NCBI RefSeq assembly: GCF_940670685.1
Contig: NZ_OW711693.1
Span: 1,550,001 to 1,614,000, forward strand
DNA from: Anaeropeptidivorans aminofermentans
GTDB lineage: Bacteria > Bacillota > Clostridia > Lachnospirales > UBA5962
Length of the DNA: 64,000 bases
Direction: 5' to 3'
Shown here: positions 1-8,045 of the stretch, one piece after another
How positions within the stretch are numbered: position 1 is the first letter of the stretch
Layout: each line of letters opens with the position of its first letter
Program-made: the position numbers and the translations under genes
The notes under the pieces: generated by a model
Database searches by the model: none
What the model was told of the DNA's origin: nothing
Seen by the model: only the letters and a program-made list of their open reading frames with translations

Positions 1-342
1 ACTCTTGGCGGTGCCAAAGCCCTTAAGCGAGACGACCTTGGACGCTTATGTGAAGGAGCGAAAGCCGATATTATTATCATTGATTTATCAGGCTATCATA
101 TAGGCGCTGTTGATGACCCCATACGTACTATGGGCATGTGCGCTGCAGGAAGGGACGTTGTAACAAGCATAATTAACGGCAGAGTCGTTATGAAAAACAG
201 AGTGATTCCCGGGTTCGATTATGAAACTGCACAGGTGAAAGCGCAGCAATATTATGATAAAATGAAAAAGGATTATTTAATGCGAAGCGGCAATAAAATT
301 AAGCCGGATGAAATGTTTCCGCCTACATTTAAAACCTGTTAA
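1..342 (+). CDS. TRZ/ATZ-type amidohydrolase, C-terminal part (cut by window edge)
   Basis: The open frame enters from the left edge and stops at 340-342, giving about 113 residues. It carries the C-terminal signature of the TRZ/ATZ amidohydrolase group (guanine deaminase and chlorohydrolase relatives): a GGAKAL.RDDLGRL segment, then GAKADIIIIDL and DPIRTMG, where the beta-sandwich domain closes. The metal-binding part lies outside the window. These enzymes are cytosolic metal-dependent hydrolases that deaminate or dechlorinate N-heterocycles. The next genes are a PucR regulator and an allantoin-pathway enzyme, so a purine-type substrate is inferred; the substrate itself cannot be read from this piece. 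Confidence 0.8.
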   Translation, partial: TLGGAKALKRDDLGRLCEGAKADIIIIDLSGYHIGAVDDPIRTMGMCAAGRDVVTSIINGRVVMKNRVIPGFDYETAQVKAQQYYDKMKKDYLMRSGNKIKPDEMFPPTFKTC

Positions 343-412
343 ATGCAGGTCTTGAATATTTTCCATAAAATAATGGGGCGGCGGTTTGGCAGATAAAAAC
401 AAGAGGTGTGCT

Positions 413-2068
413 ATGGAAATAACTATTAGGGATATCATGAAAATGCGATGTATGAAAGATGCAAAGCTAATTTCAGGTGCCAAAGGCTTTAACCGGATAG
501 TAAGCGGGGTTACTATTATAGAAGCTCCGGATATTCTGGATTTTGTTAAGGGCGGCGAGTTACTTTTGACGAGCTTTTATTCTTTTACGGAAATGAGCGA
601 TGAAAAACTTGAAAAACTGATAGAAGGTCTTTCAAAGAAATCTGCAGGATTGATTATAAAACTAAACCGTATATCGGAAGTTCCCAGTGTTATTATGGAT
701 GCAGCTGACAAACATGATTTTCCTGTTATACAGGTGCCGAAATCCGTTGCCCATGTGGATATAATGTATCCGATACTTCTTGAAATATTCGATAATCAGG
801 CGTATAAGCTGAATTTCTATAAAGAAGTACATAAGAAGTTGAACGCATTGGCCCTTACGGAACCGTCCATGGATACTATCATAAAAAATCTTGGCGATAT
901 TTTAAAGCATCCGGTTACACTATATGATAAGTACATGCGTAAAACCGTCGTTTCCCATCAGGACTATGGTGACTTTATTGTAATTGAGCCTCTTGAGAAA
1001 AATCATGAAAAGGCCGCTTTTCGATACTTTCGCCAGTATGTAAGTTATTATGATGGCGGCAAAGCTGAAAATCAAACCCTTGTACCAATTGAAAGCGTTA
1101 ACAACCTTATGGTATATCTTGGCATAGCGGAAGGCGATGAAGGCCTTACAGAGCTTGATTTTATTTCAATTGAAAATGCAATTACAATAATAAGCCTTGA
1201 GCTTATCCGCCAGCACACCGTATTGGAAGTAGAAAGAAAGTTCAAGATTGATTTGATTTCGGAACTTTTAAACGGAACAAATTTACCGAGGGAAGCTATT
1301 TATGAAAGGGCAAACCTTATAGGCTGGAAAATCTTGAAGCATTATGCCGTAGTAAAAATTGAAGCCGTTATGGATCCGTCAAAAAAAAGCTTTTACAGTA
1401 ATGATGAATATATGGCCGATATTGAAAATCTTCAGCCGACTGTGCTTGAAAATTTAAGTAATATGCTGCCAAAAAGCATTACTAAGTCTGATAATAATAT
1501 ATTTACCATATTGTGGCCCATTGAGGATTGTGCCGGAGAGAACTACCTGCCTCAGATAAAAGACACTCTTGAAAAGCTGGAGCAGAATATACGCATAAAG
1601 ACGCAATGTTCATACATAAACGCTGGGATAGGTAAAATTACTAATGATGTTAAGGAACTTGCCAAAAGTCAGTTTGAAGCAGAGGATGCGCTGAAATTCG
1701 GAAAAATTGCATTTGGGGAAAATAAATACGTAAGCTTTACGGAGCTTGGGGCCTACAGATTTTTATGCAGTTTTCCAGACCTTGACAGGCTCGGTGATTT
1801 TATGTCGGATAAGCTTAAGATATTGCTGGAATATGAGAAAAGTCATAACGGCCAACTGCTGGAAACACTGGAAATGTTTTTAAGGTGCAATCTAAATGCA
1901 AGCCGTACTGCGAAGGAAATGTATATCCATCACAAGTCCGTAGTGTACAGGCTGGAGAGAATAAAAACAATAGCAGGAATTGATTTTAACAGCAGCGAGG
2001 ATGTATTGGACATTCAGCTTAGCTTAAGGATACATCATTTTTTGAATGTGAGAATGAAAAGCCTTTAA
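413..2068 (+). CDS. PucR-family transcriptional regulator
   Basis: A 551-residue cytosolic activator. Residues 1-125 form the PucR N-terminal domain (starts ITIRDIMKMR), the middle resembles a GGDEF-like/CdaR region, and the C-terminus has the PucR helix-turn-helix with LRCNLNASRTAKEMYIHHKS followed by VYRLERI. I place the start at the ATG at 413 because AGAGGTG sits just upstream; an in-frame TTG at 386 has no ribosome site. PucR proteins regulate purine and allantoin catabolism in Bacillus, and here the gene lies between an amidohydrolase and allE, so it probably controls this locus. The downstream target genes are partly decayed, so its present regulon may be reduced. Confidence 0.88.
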   Translation: MEITIRDIMKMRCMKDAKLISGAKGFNRIVSGVTIIEAPDILDFVKGGELLLTSFYSFTEMSDEKLEKLIEGLSKKSAGLIIKLNRISEVPSVIMDAADKHDFPVIQVPKSVAHVDIMYPILLEIFDNQAYKLNFYKEVHKKLNALALTEPSMDTIIKNLGDILKHPVTLYDKYMRKTVVSHQDYGDFIVIEPLEKNHEKAAFRYFRQYVSYYDGGKAENQTLVPIESVNNLMVYLGIAEGDEGLTELDFISIENAITIISLELIRQHTVLEVERKFKIDLISELLNGTNLPREAIYERANLIGWKILKHYAVVKIEAVMDPSKKSFYSNDEYMADIENLQPTVLENLSNMLPKSITKSDNNIFTILWPIEDCAGENYLPQIKDTLEKLEQNIRIKTQCSYINAGIGKITNDVKELAKSQFEAEDALKFGKIAFGENKYVSFTELGAYRFLCSFPDLDRLGDFMSDKLKILLEYEKSHNGQLLETLEMFLRCNLNASRTAKEMYIHHKSVVYRLERIKTIAGIDFNSSEDVLDIQLSLRIHHFLNVRMKSL

Positions 2069-2140
2069 AGTATACATCTGTTTTAAATAAAACAAGGTTC
2101 GAGACTAAAAAATGTATAAAGACCTGAATTTACCTATCCA

Positions 2141-2260
2141 TGCTCAAATGATGTTAGAGTTATAATTTTTGTGCCGGGTATAAGGGGCATCAGCTACAGT
2201 CCCATACAGTCTCCAGAAAAATATAAGAAGATGTATATATATAAGATACTGAGGTTTTGA
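2141..2260 (+). pseudogene. Allantoate amidohydrolase-like M20 C-terminal remnant
   Basis: One frame here reads VIIFVPGIRGISYSP and then stops. It matches the C-terminal signature of M20 N-carbamoyl amino acid/allantoate amidohydrolases (family pattern: MIFVPS.NGISHSP.E). There is no start codon, no upstream domain and only about 39 codons, so it is a fragment. Its place directly upstream of allE, which acts on the product of allantoate amidohydrolase, supports the identity by context. It may instead come from another M20 hydrolase. Confidence 0.6.
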
Positions 2261-2403
2261 AGGCGGCTATTTATAAGCTGCGATTAATTAATTACAGGCT
2301 AGGCTGGGTGAAAACATGAATTCAGCAGAAATCACCACTGATAAAGTATCTTGGTAGATTCGGTTCTGGCGCTGTTTATTACCGGATTTATATGGGATTA
2401 AAC

Positions 2404-2635
2404 TAGGGTATTTCTGAAAGCCCCAAATTCTGGTCTGTTTTGTCATAAAAATGTGACTTTATCATCGAAAATCCTCAAAATGCGCTGTGCAGTTTTGACG
2501 TAAAATATCAAAATCTTACCCTCAACGTTTTTGCATAAAGAAAAATGCAAAGGCATGCTATTTCTCTGGTTTTCTCATAAAATTCACATTTTCTTGTAAA
2601 GTATTCATCGGTTTTCCAGGTTTTAGAAACTGCTT
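2404..2635. repeat. Degenerate family C repeat (copy C1)
   Basis: The left end reads AGGGTATTTCTGAAAG and the right end ends in TTTTAGAAACTGC, an imperfect inverted match. The interior shares GTCTGTTTTG.CATAAAAA, TCATCGAAAATCCTCAAAAT and a GCGCTG stretch with copies near 13.2 kb, 44.1 kb and 45.8 kb. Confidence 0.55.
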
Positions 2636-2742
2636 AATTCAAAAGTAATATTCTTTTAATTATAGGCGCTGTAATATTTTTTTGCGTGAATATCAAAATG
2701 AAAAGAATAAAGAAAAATAAAAAATGAAAGAGGTGTATATAA

Positions 2743-3528
2743 ATGGGGTATAGAAACAATGAGCTGGGCTATCCCAAAGATATACTTTCAACAAGAGCTG
2801 TCATTAAGAAAGGGAATTTTGCTCTTATACCGCCAAATGGTCTTGTGAAAAATGTTATTCCCGGATTTGAAGGCTGTGATATTACAATACTTTCATCCCC
2901 TAAATTAGGAGCGTCTTTTGTTGACTATCTAATTACTATGGGAAAAGACGGCAGAACCAGTAAAGGCTTTGGCGGCGGCGGCATTGAAACATTTGCCTAT
3001 GTTATTCATGGGAAAGTGTCCGCCACGGCAGGAGGTACGGAATATATCATGTCAAAAGGCGGATATATTTATTGCCCATCAACAGAAGAGCTGAATCTTA
3101 AAAATATGAATGGTCAGGAAAGTGAAATTTTTCTTTATAAGAGACGCTATATCCCTGCGGAAGGTTATACGCCGGAAATTGTATGCAAAAATATCGACGA
3201 AATAGCGCCGGTTAATTACGAGGACATGGATGATGTACTGTTTTATAACCTTTTGCCCAAGGATTTGGCATATGATATGAATTTCCATATTCTTTCATTT
3301 AAGCCGGGAGCCTCTCATGGCTATATTGAAACTCATGTTCAGGAACATGGTGCATATATACTTACGGGAGAAGGCATGTATAATCTTGATAATAACTGGA
3401 TGCCGGTTAAAAAAGGGGATTATATTTTTATGGGCGCCTATTCTTTGCAGGCCGCATACGCAATCGGGCGGGAAGAAAGCTTCTCATATATTTATTCAAA
3501 AGACTGCAACAGAGATGAGCTGATTTAA
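2743..3528 (+). CDS. allE: (S)-ureidoglycine aminohydrolase
   Basis: A 261-residue bicupin that converts (S)-ureidoglycine to (S)-ureidoglycolate plus ammonia after allantoate hydrolysis. The C-terminal cupin has E196, H198 and H202 in ETHVQEHGAY, and Q236 in SLQAAYAIG. This has exactly the spacing of the Mn-binding E235/H237/H241/Q275 set of the E. coli enzyme (YlbA). The length matches the family, and AGAGGTG precedes the ATG. It lies downstream of a decayed allantoate amidohydrolase-like fragment and upstream of a decayed ylbE-like gene, so the enzyme looks intact while its pathway neighbours do not. It is cytosolic and probably under the PucR regulator. Confidence 0.93.
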   Translation: MGYRNNELGYPKDILSTRAVIKKGNFALIPPNGLVKNVIPGFEGCDITILSSPKLGASFVDYLITMGKDGRTSKGFGGGGIETFAYVIHGKVSATAGGTEYIMSKGGYIYCPSTEELNLKNMNGQESEIFLYKRRYIPAEGYTPEIVCKNIDEIAPVNYEDMDDVLFYNLLPKDLAYDMNFHILSFKPGASHGYIETHVQEHGAYILTGEGMYNLDNNWMPVKKGDYIFMGAYSLQAAYAIGREESFSYIYSKDCNRDELI

Positions 3529-3621
3529 GGGAAGGCTATAAATGCTTTCAAACCGTAATAAAAAAATTTCTATCAAGATTCCATTTTTTTTATGGTATTA
3601 AGTAACAAGCTGAAATTTCCT

Positions 3622-4185
3622 TAATAATAACGATGGCAGCGGCAAAAACTGTTATGGACGGGGCAAGAACCATAGCCTCAGGCACTGTTGTTACAGCTAT
3701 GTGCAGAAAGGGGAAAGTTTCGGAATACGTATCAGCGAAATAGGTGAGTGATGAGTGGTTTACGGCCTCTGTAATACACCGGATGGACAGGCTATTCAAG
3801 TGATGATGCCAATCCTGATATAGGCGACAGCGCCATTACAGAAACTTGGCGTTGGAGGAATGGCAATGATTGCCGCCTGGCGGTAACTCGTTTTGCAGGT
3901 GTCGGCGGACTAAATACCAGTCATAAAATGAGGGAAATAGGTATAGGCCATAGCCCTAATTTCTCTATTCCAACATGGAACTTTAAAGGAATATGCTTAG
4001 AAATTGATTCGAGGCCTGCTGCGGAGAAGATAATTTTCATTATTAACGCAGGAATCAGTCAAATTGGTGCCGAAATCATAAGGCCGCCAATAGCTTATTT
4101 TGAAAAGGCCGTTGATGCGTATGCATTGAAGCTTGGTATAGTGAGGAATAAAGTCTCTATGATATATTTTTGGCATCATATATAA
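3622..4185 (+). pseudogene. DUF1116 family (YlbE-like) gene, multiply frameshifted
   Basis: Successive frames spell a DUF1116 C-terminal half: AAAKTVMDGARTIASGTVVTA, then FGIRISEIGE, EWFTASV, DDANPDIGDSAITET, GVGGMAMIAA and finally IPTWNFKGICLEID...IINAGISQIGAEIIRPP. The family equivalents are GTVVTAICRNG, DANPDIGDSAITET and INTGIAHK.AG.GQIGAG. At least four frame changes and several stops separate them, so it is not expressed as a protein. In E. coli ylbE lies beside the allantoin genes together with fdrA, and here it follows allE, so this is the relic of the same neighbourhood. Confidence 0.85.
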
Positions 4186-4222
4186 CAAAGCAGCTTTAAA
4201 TTCTAAATGCAAAGATGCAAAC

Positions 4223-4261
4223 AAAAGATGAGCTGCACCAGTTTGGTGCAGCTCATCTTTT
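4223..4261 (+). terminator. Rho-independent terminator
   Basis: An 18-base perfect stem (AAAAGATGAGCTGCACCA and its complement) with a three-base loop ends in TTTT. It closes the allantoin-locus transcript. Confidence 0.85.
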
Positions 4262-4264
4262 GCT

Positions 4265-4368
4265 GTAATAATATTGAAAAGAGATTTTCAGATATATTGA
4301 TCCCTTAATCTTTCCCCAAGCCCTCAATTAGGAGTAATAATATTGAAAAGAGATTTTCAGATATATTG
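4265..4368. repeat. 35-base direct repeat, two copies
   Basis: The 35 bases from 4265 (beginning GTAATAATATTGAAAAGAGA) recur identically at 4334-4368, spaced 34 bases apart. The repeat lies between the terminator and the signalling operon, in its likely promoter region. Each unit contains GAAAAGAGATTTTC, a partial palindrome. Confidence 0.8.
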
Positions 4369-4562
4369 GGATATTGTTTATGGCTTGAATAAAAAATTTA
4401 GATTGATACCGGAAAGGCAGGCTTTCTCGAAACAGACCAGTTTGGGATTTGAATAAAAAATGTTAATAACACTGCATTTTACATAATAAGTACATGGTTT
4501 TAACATCGGCAGTATATAATAAGGGCGCAGAAAGTTATACCTTAACGGAATGGAGGATTATT

Positions 4563-4961
4563 ATGAAAAGAATTATGATTGTTGACGATTCTCTTATTAT
4601 GCGAATAAACTTGAAAAAAATTTTTGAGAAACAAGGTCATCAGGTTGTCGCAGAAGCGTCTAACGGTCAGGAGGCTGTTGAGAAATATATGAGCGCTCAC
4701 CCGGATTTGGTAACCATGGATATCACCATGCCGCAACTTGACGGAATATCTGCTTTGCAAAAAATCCATACGCTGGATAAAAATGCATGTGTTGTTATGA
4801 TTTCCGCCCTAGGTCAGGAAATAAAAATTATTGAAGCAATAAACAAAGGCGCCAAGCATTATATCATTAAGCCCTTTAAGGAAGATACTGTCGTGAATAT
4901 CATCAACACTGTTCTTGATGCCGAAGCGGGGGAGCGCGAAAATGCCTATGATGCAGGATAG
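4563..4961 (+). CDS. CheY-like response regulator (receiver only)
   Basis: A 132-residue single-domain receiver. The acidic pocket is D8-D9 in MIVDDS, the phospho-acceptor is D53 in TMDITMP, with S81 and K103 (KPF) as the switch residues; all are intact. I start at the ATG at 4563 because GGAGG lies just upstream. There is no output domain, so it must act by protein contact, as CheY does at the motor switch. Its last 20 bases overlap the CheA-like kinase gene, which is the likely phosphodonor, and a CheX phosphatase follows, completing a phosphorelay cassette. No flagellar genes are visible, so the target is unknown. Confidence 0.9.
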   Translation: MKRIMIVDDSLIMRINLKKIFEKQGHQVVAEASNGQEAVEKYMSAHPDLVTMDITMPQLDGISALQKIHTLDKNACVVMISALGQEIKIIEAINKGAKHYIIKPFKEDTVVNIINTVLDAEAGERENAYDAG

Positions 4962-6921
4962 TAACTTTAACGTGTTTGACAGCGAAAGCGGCCTGGAGCA
5001 GTTTGTCATACAAACACCGACTGTGGAATCTTCCGCTTATGGAGAAACTGTTAAAGCATTGTTTGAAGATAACAGCGACGCCGAAGGCGTTGTGATTACA
5101 GAGAACGGTTCTCCGGTGGGGCTTGTGATGCGGGCAGACTTTTTTCAGAAAATGGGAACATACTATGGGAATTCCCTTTATATGAAACGCCCCGCCAGCC
5201 TTTTGATGGATACGGATATTATGAAAGCCGATGTAAATGACAGTATATCCAGAGTCAGCATTCAAGCTATGCACCGGGAGCAGAGCAAATTATATGATTA
5301 CATAATTGTTTACAAAAATAATGCCTATATAGGGGTTGTCAGTATCCAGCTGTTTCTGATTGAGCTTTCTAAACGGAACGAAGCACAGATTAGCGTTTTA
5401 AAAAATCAGCAGCAAAAACTGATGACTGCCCATGAGCAGGAAAAGTTAATACGGCAAAACCTTGAATATCAGTCAGCTGCCGTAAGAAACTTGCTTGATC
5501 ATGCGGATCAGGGCTTTTTATGGTTCGGCAGGGATTTAATTATAAAAAATGAATTTAGTTATAAATGTGTAAGCATCTTTGGCCAGAGTATCGGTATGCT
5601 TGCATATATAAATTTAGTAACACCTTATTTCGGTGACGATGCGAGGAGTATCTTTCAAATAGCCTTCGAGAGCTATTTTAAGAATAATTCTCCCGTAACG
5701 GATAATGTATATTTAATGCTTTTGCCGGCTGATTGTATCATCAACGGTAAAAATATCCGCTTTGAATATCGCCGAATAGAAAGCGACGGGCAAAAAGCCG
5801 TTATGGTTATATTAAATGATATTACGGAAAAAATTAATCTGGAAAGAGCCATGGCTAACGATCAAAATAAACAGCGGCTTTTAATAAAAGCCTTTAGCCG
5901 TCAAGGTCAGATAAAACAGATGCTGGATGAATTCCGTGAGATTTTTTCCGGCGGATACCGCAGTTATTTCAATGATACTGATTGTTTTTCAGACAATCTG
6001 AATGAACTGTTCCGTGCTGTTCATACATTCAAAGGGGACTTTGCGCAATACGGGTTTATCTCTGCATCGGATAAGCTGCATGAATTTGAAGACGCCTTGC
6101 TGCAGCTCATCAATAAAGGAAAGGATATCACCATATCCCATGTAGAGCATGTTATGGCAGACTGCGACCCGGAAAAAATATTAAAAGACGATTTGAATAT
6201 TATTTATGAGGTTATGGGAAGCTCTTATTTTGATGGAAGCGAAATTATTTCTTTCCCAAAAGCTAAGCTTACGGAAATAGAAGACAGGGTTCGCTCAGCT
6301 GAAGGTTCTCTTACCCCAACGGCTGTAATCGGGCTCATCGAAGAACTAAAGTGGAAGAATATTAAGATCTTTTTGGAGCAATACCGGGACTATTTGCAGT
6401 ATCTGGCAAATCGTGTTATGAAGAATATGCCCTTTTATCTGGTTGAGGGAGACGACATTGCCATCAATGAAGAACAGTATAATGACTTCTTAAAAACACT
6501 CGTTCATATTTTCCGCAATGCTATGGACCACGGAATTGAAACGGACGAGGAGCGCCTTTCCTGCGGCAAGGACGAGAGAGGGCTTGTGGAATGCCGCATT
6601 TCTCGATTAGATGCTCAATGGTTCACCCTTACCATATCGGATGACGGACGGGGTCTCGATTTAAACAAAATAAAAGAAAAAGCATTGCAAAACGGCCTAT
6701 ATACCAGTGAAGCGTTGGAAAAGATGTCCAAAAACGAAATTTGCAATCTGATTTTTGCCGACCATTTTTCCACAAAGGCCTGTACAGATTCCCTTTCCGG
6801 CAGGGGGTTGGGAATGGCGGCAATCCAAAAAGCATGCATAAGCCTTGGAGGTACACTGGAAGTTTTAACGGAAGAAAACAAGGGTACGTCTTTCCTGTTC
6901 AGACTGCCTTATATCGCTTAA
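4942..6921 (+). CDS. CheA-like histidine kinase with N-terminal CBS domains
   Basis: A 659-residue cytosolic protein with no membrane span. Residues about 15-150 look like a CBS pair (EGVVITENGSPVGLVMRADFF, then YDYIIVYKNNAYIGVVS), followed by a coiled coil (150-185) and a PAS-like stretch (190-300). An Hpt-type helical domain has H361 in AVHTFKGDF, the HxxKG phosphosite of CheA P1. A HATPase domain has N526 in NAMDHG and GRGL boxes. Unlike CheA there is no CheW-like tail, no obvious P3 dimerisation domain and no receptor nearby, so the CBS or PAS part is probably the sensor (inference). The start at 4942 follows GGGGGAG; an in-frame ATG at 4915 lacks a site. Translation is coupled to the receiver gene. 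Confidence 0.85.
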   Translation: MPMMQDSNFNVFDSESGLEQFVIQTPTVESSAYGETVKALFEDNSDAEGVVITENGSPVGLVMRADFFQKMGTYYGNSLYMKRPASLLMDTDIMKADVNDSISRVSIQAMHREQSKLYDYIIVYKNNAYIGVVSIQLFLIELSKRNEAQISVLKNQQQKLMTAHEQEKLIRQNLEYQSAAVRNLLDHADQGFLWFGRDLIIKNEFSYKCVSIFGQSIGMLAYINLVTPYFGDDARSIFQIAFESYFKNNSPVTDNVYLMLLPADCIINGKNIRFEYRRIESDGQKAVMVILNDITEKINLERAMANDQNKQRLLIKAFSRQGQIKQMLDEFREIFSGGYRSYFNDTDCFSDNLNELFRAVHTFKGDFAQYGFISASDKLHEFEDALLQLINKGKDITISHVEHVMADCDPEKILKDDLNIIYEVMGSSYFDGSEIISFPKAKLTEIEDRVRSAEGSLTPTAVIGLIEELKWKNIKIFLEQYRDYLQYLANRVMKNMPFYLVEGDDIAINEEQYNDFLKTLVHIFRNAMDHGIETDEERLSCGKDERGLVECRISRLDAQWFTLTISDDGRGLDLNKIKEKALQNGLYTSEALEKMSKNEICNLIFADHFSTKACTDSLSGRGLGMAAIQKACISLGGTLEVLTEENKGTSFLFRLPYIA

Positions 6922-6936
6922 GAAGGAGACACTAAA

Positions 6937-7401
6937 ATGGAAAACAAATACGCTGATATTTTTATCAATGCCTGGCATACGGTATTGGAATCTTTTTCTA
7001 CAAAACAAATTACACTTGCGGAGATTCATTCTTCTAAAAACCCTGTTGATAATCGTGATATTTTGGTATTTATGGGAATTATCGGCGCTGTAAGCGGACA
7101 AGTGGCCATATCGATGGACGTCAATACAGGCAAAATACTTGCATCGGAAATGCTCGGCGGCATGGAGGTTACGGATGCGGATGAACTGGTTACAAGTGCC
7201 GTCGGCGAAATATGCAATATGATTATGGGTAACGCCTGCTTGCACATCAGCTCAGCAGAAACCGGTGTGGATATTACACCGCCTACCGTAATTTGCAATG
7301 AAACAGCTCCCCAGATACTCATTAGTCCCTCTTATAAAATTTCTTTACACCTTGAGGATTTGGACGAGATCGATTTTAATGTTGAAATTGCGACGGCTTG
7401 A
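6937..7401 (+). CDS. CheX-type phosphatase of CheY-P
   Basis: A 154-residue protein of the CheX/CheC family, full family length. The catalytic ExxN motif is present in VGEICNMIMGNA; in CheX this Glu/Asn pair dephosphorylates CheY-P. AGAAGGAGA sits seven bases before the ATG and only 15 bases separate it from the kinase gene, so all three genes form one operon. It would reset the receiver encoded first in the operon. It is cytosolic and probably acts as a dimer, as known CheX proteins do. Confidence 0.88.
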   Translation: MENKYADIFINAWHTVLESFSTKQITLAEIHSSKNPVDNRDILVFMGIIGAVSGQVAISMDVNTGKILASEMLGGMEVTDADELVTSAVGEICNMIMGNACLHISSAETGVDITPPTVICNETAPQILISPSYKISLHLEDLDEIDFNVEIATA

Positions 7402-7404
7402 TTC

Positions 7405-7451
7405 AAAGCCATCGCCTTTTTTAGGCAATCTTTTGCCAGACGATGGCTTTT
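7405..7451 (+). terminator. Terminator of the signalling operon
   Basis: The stem AAAGCCATCG pairs with CGATGGCTTT, followed by TT. It begins three bases after the CheX stop codon. Confidence 0.75.
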
Positions 7452-7460
7452 GCTGTATTA

Positions 7461-7536
7461 TATAGTAAATTTACTTTTCTTCCGCAGTAAGTAACGGGCT
7501 GAAAGAAGGCATAAAATCAAGGAAAAGTAAATTTAC
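7461..7536. repeat. Short inverted repeat, possible family A relative (A1)
   Basis: It begins TATAGTAAATTTAC and ends GGAAAAGTAAATTTAC, giving an 18-base near-perfect inverted repeat around a 40-base centre. The left end is identical to family A, but the right end lacks the TATA flank, so membership is uncertain. Confidence 0.5.
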
Positions 7537-7998
7537 AACACTGCTGTTTTACATTTATTTGAGTATCTGCCGAAAAAGATAAAGGACTACTTATTTCCTC
7601 CTTTTTCTATAAATAGGCGGTCTGCAAAACAGTTAAGGGCAATTTCTAAGACAGGTAAAATTATTGTTTATTTGCGTCATTTGGAGGCAATCAATATGTA
7701 CAGCCAGTTAAAGATTTTTGTATGAACTGATAAATCTCTATATAAAAGTATAGGTTGGCACTTGAGAAAAATAGCCCTTGTTTTACTTACGCTATAATAC
7801 AATTCAGGTCTTTTGTTTTAACAGGAGGCCTTTTATAATTGATTTTTATGCTTGAGTCCTTAAAATAGGATTTATTTTTAAATTTTGATTCAAATAATTT
7901 AGTTGTATTCTTTTTAAAAAATAAGAGTTATAGGTATTCGGCAGATAATCTGTTTTTGGTGTAAAATTCTTCTGTAAAATAATGATATAAGCTTCTCT

Positions 7999-8036
7999 AA
8001 TAATAAAAGCCCTTTAATTAAAGGGCTTTTATTATT
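7999..8036 (-). terminator. Terminator of the M28 peptidase gene
   Basis: A 38-base perfect palindrome containing AAAAGCCCTTT and AAAGGGCTTTT. It starts nine bases beyond the stop codon of the minus-strand peptidase gene. Confidence 0.85.
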
Positions 8037-8045
8037 AATATAATA

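Larger units (their letters stand above)
2069..2742. other. Intergenic region with gene remnant and repeat
   Basis: This 670-base gap holds an M20 peptidase-like remnant (2141-2260) and a degenerate family C repeat (about 2404-2635). The last 40 bases are AT-rich leader ending in the allE ribosome site. I see no intact gene. Confidence 0.6.
3529..4562. other. Intergenic region: pseudogene, terminator, direct repeat
   Basis: The gap between allE and the receiver gene holds the DUF1116 pseudogene (3622-4185), a strong terminator (4223-4261) and a 35-base direct repeat (4265-4368). The remaining part up to 4562 is AT-rich leader with no other gene visible. Confidence 0.6.
7402..8045. other. Intergenic region after the signalling operon
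   Basis: It holds two terminators (7405-7451 and 7999-8036) and an inverted repeat at 7461-7536. The middle (7540-7990) is AT-rich, with scattered ribosome-like motifs but no credible gene. Confidence 0.55.

Noticed and set aside
4923-5274. Long minus-strand frame overlapping the receiver/kinase junction
   Set aside because: It overlaps two well-supported genes in the opposite strand and contains no recognisable domain.
6615-6881. Minus-strand frames inside the CheA-like kinase gene
   Set aside because: They lie wholly within a gene with full domain motifs in the plus strand and have no ribosome sites.
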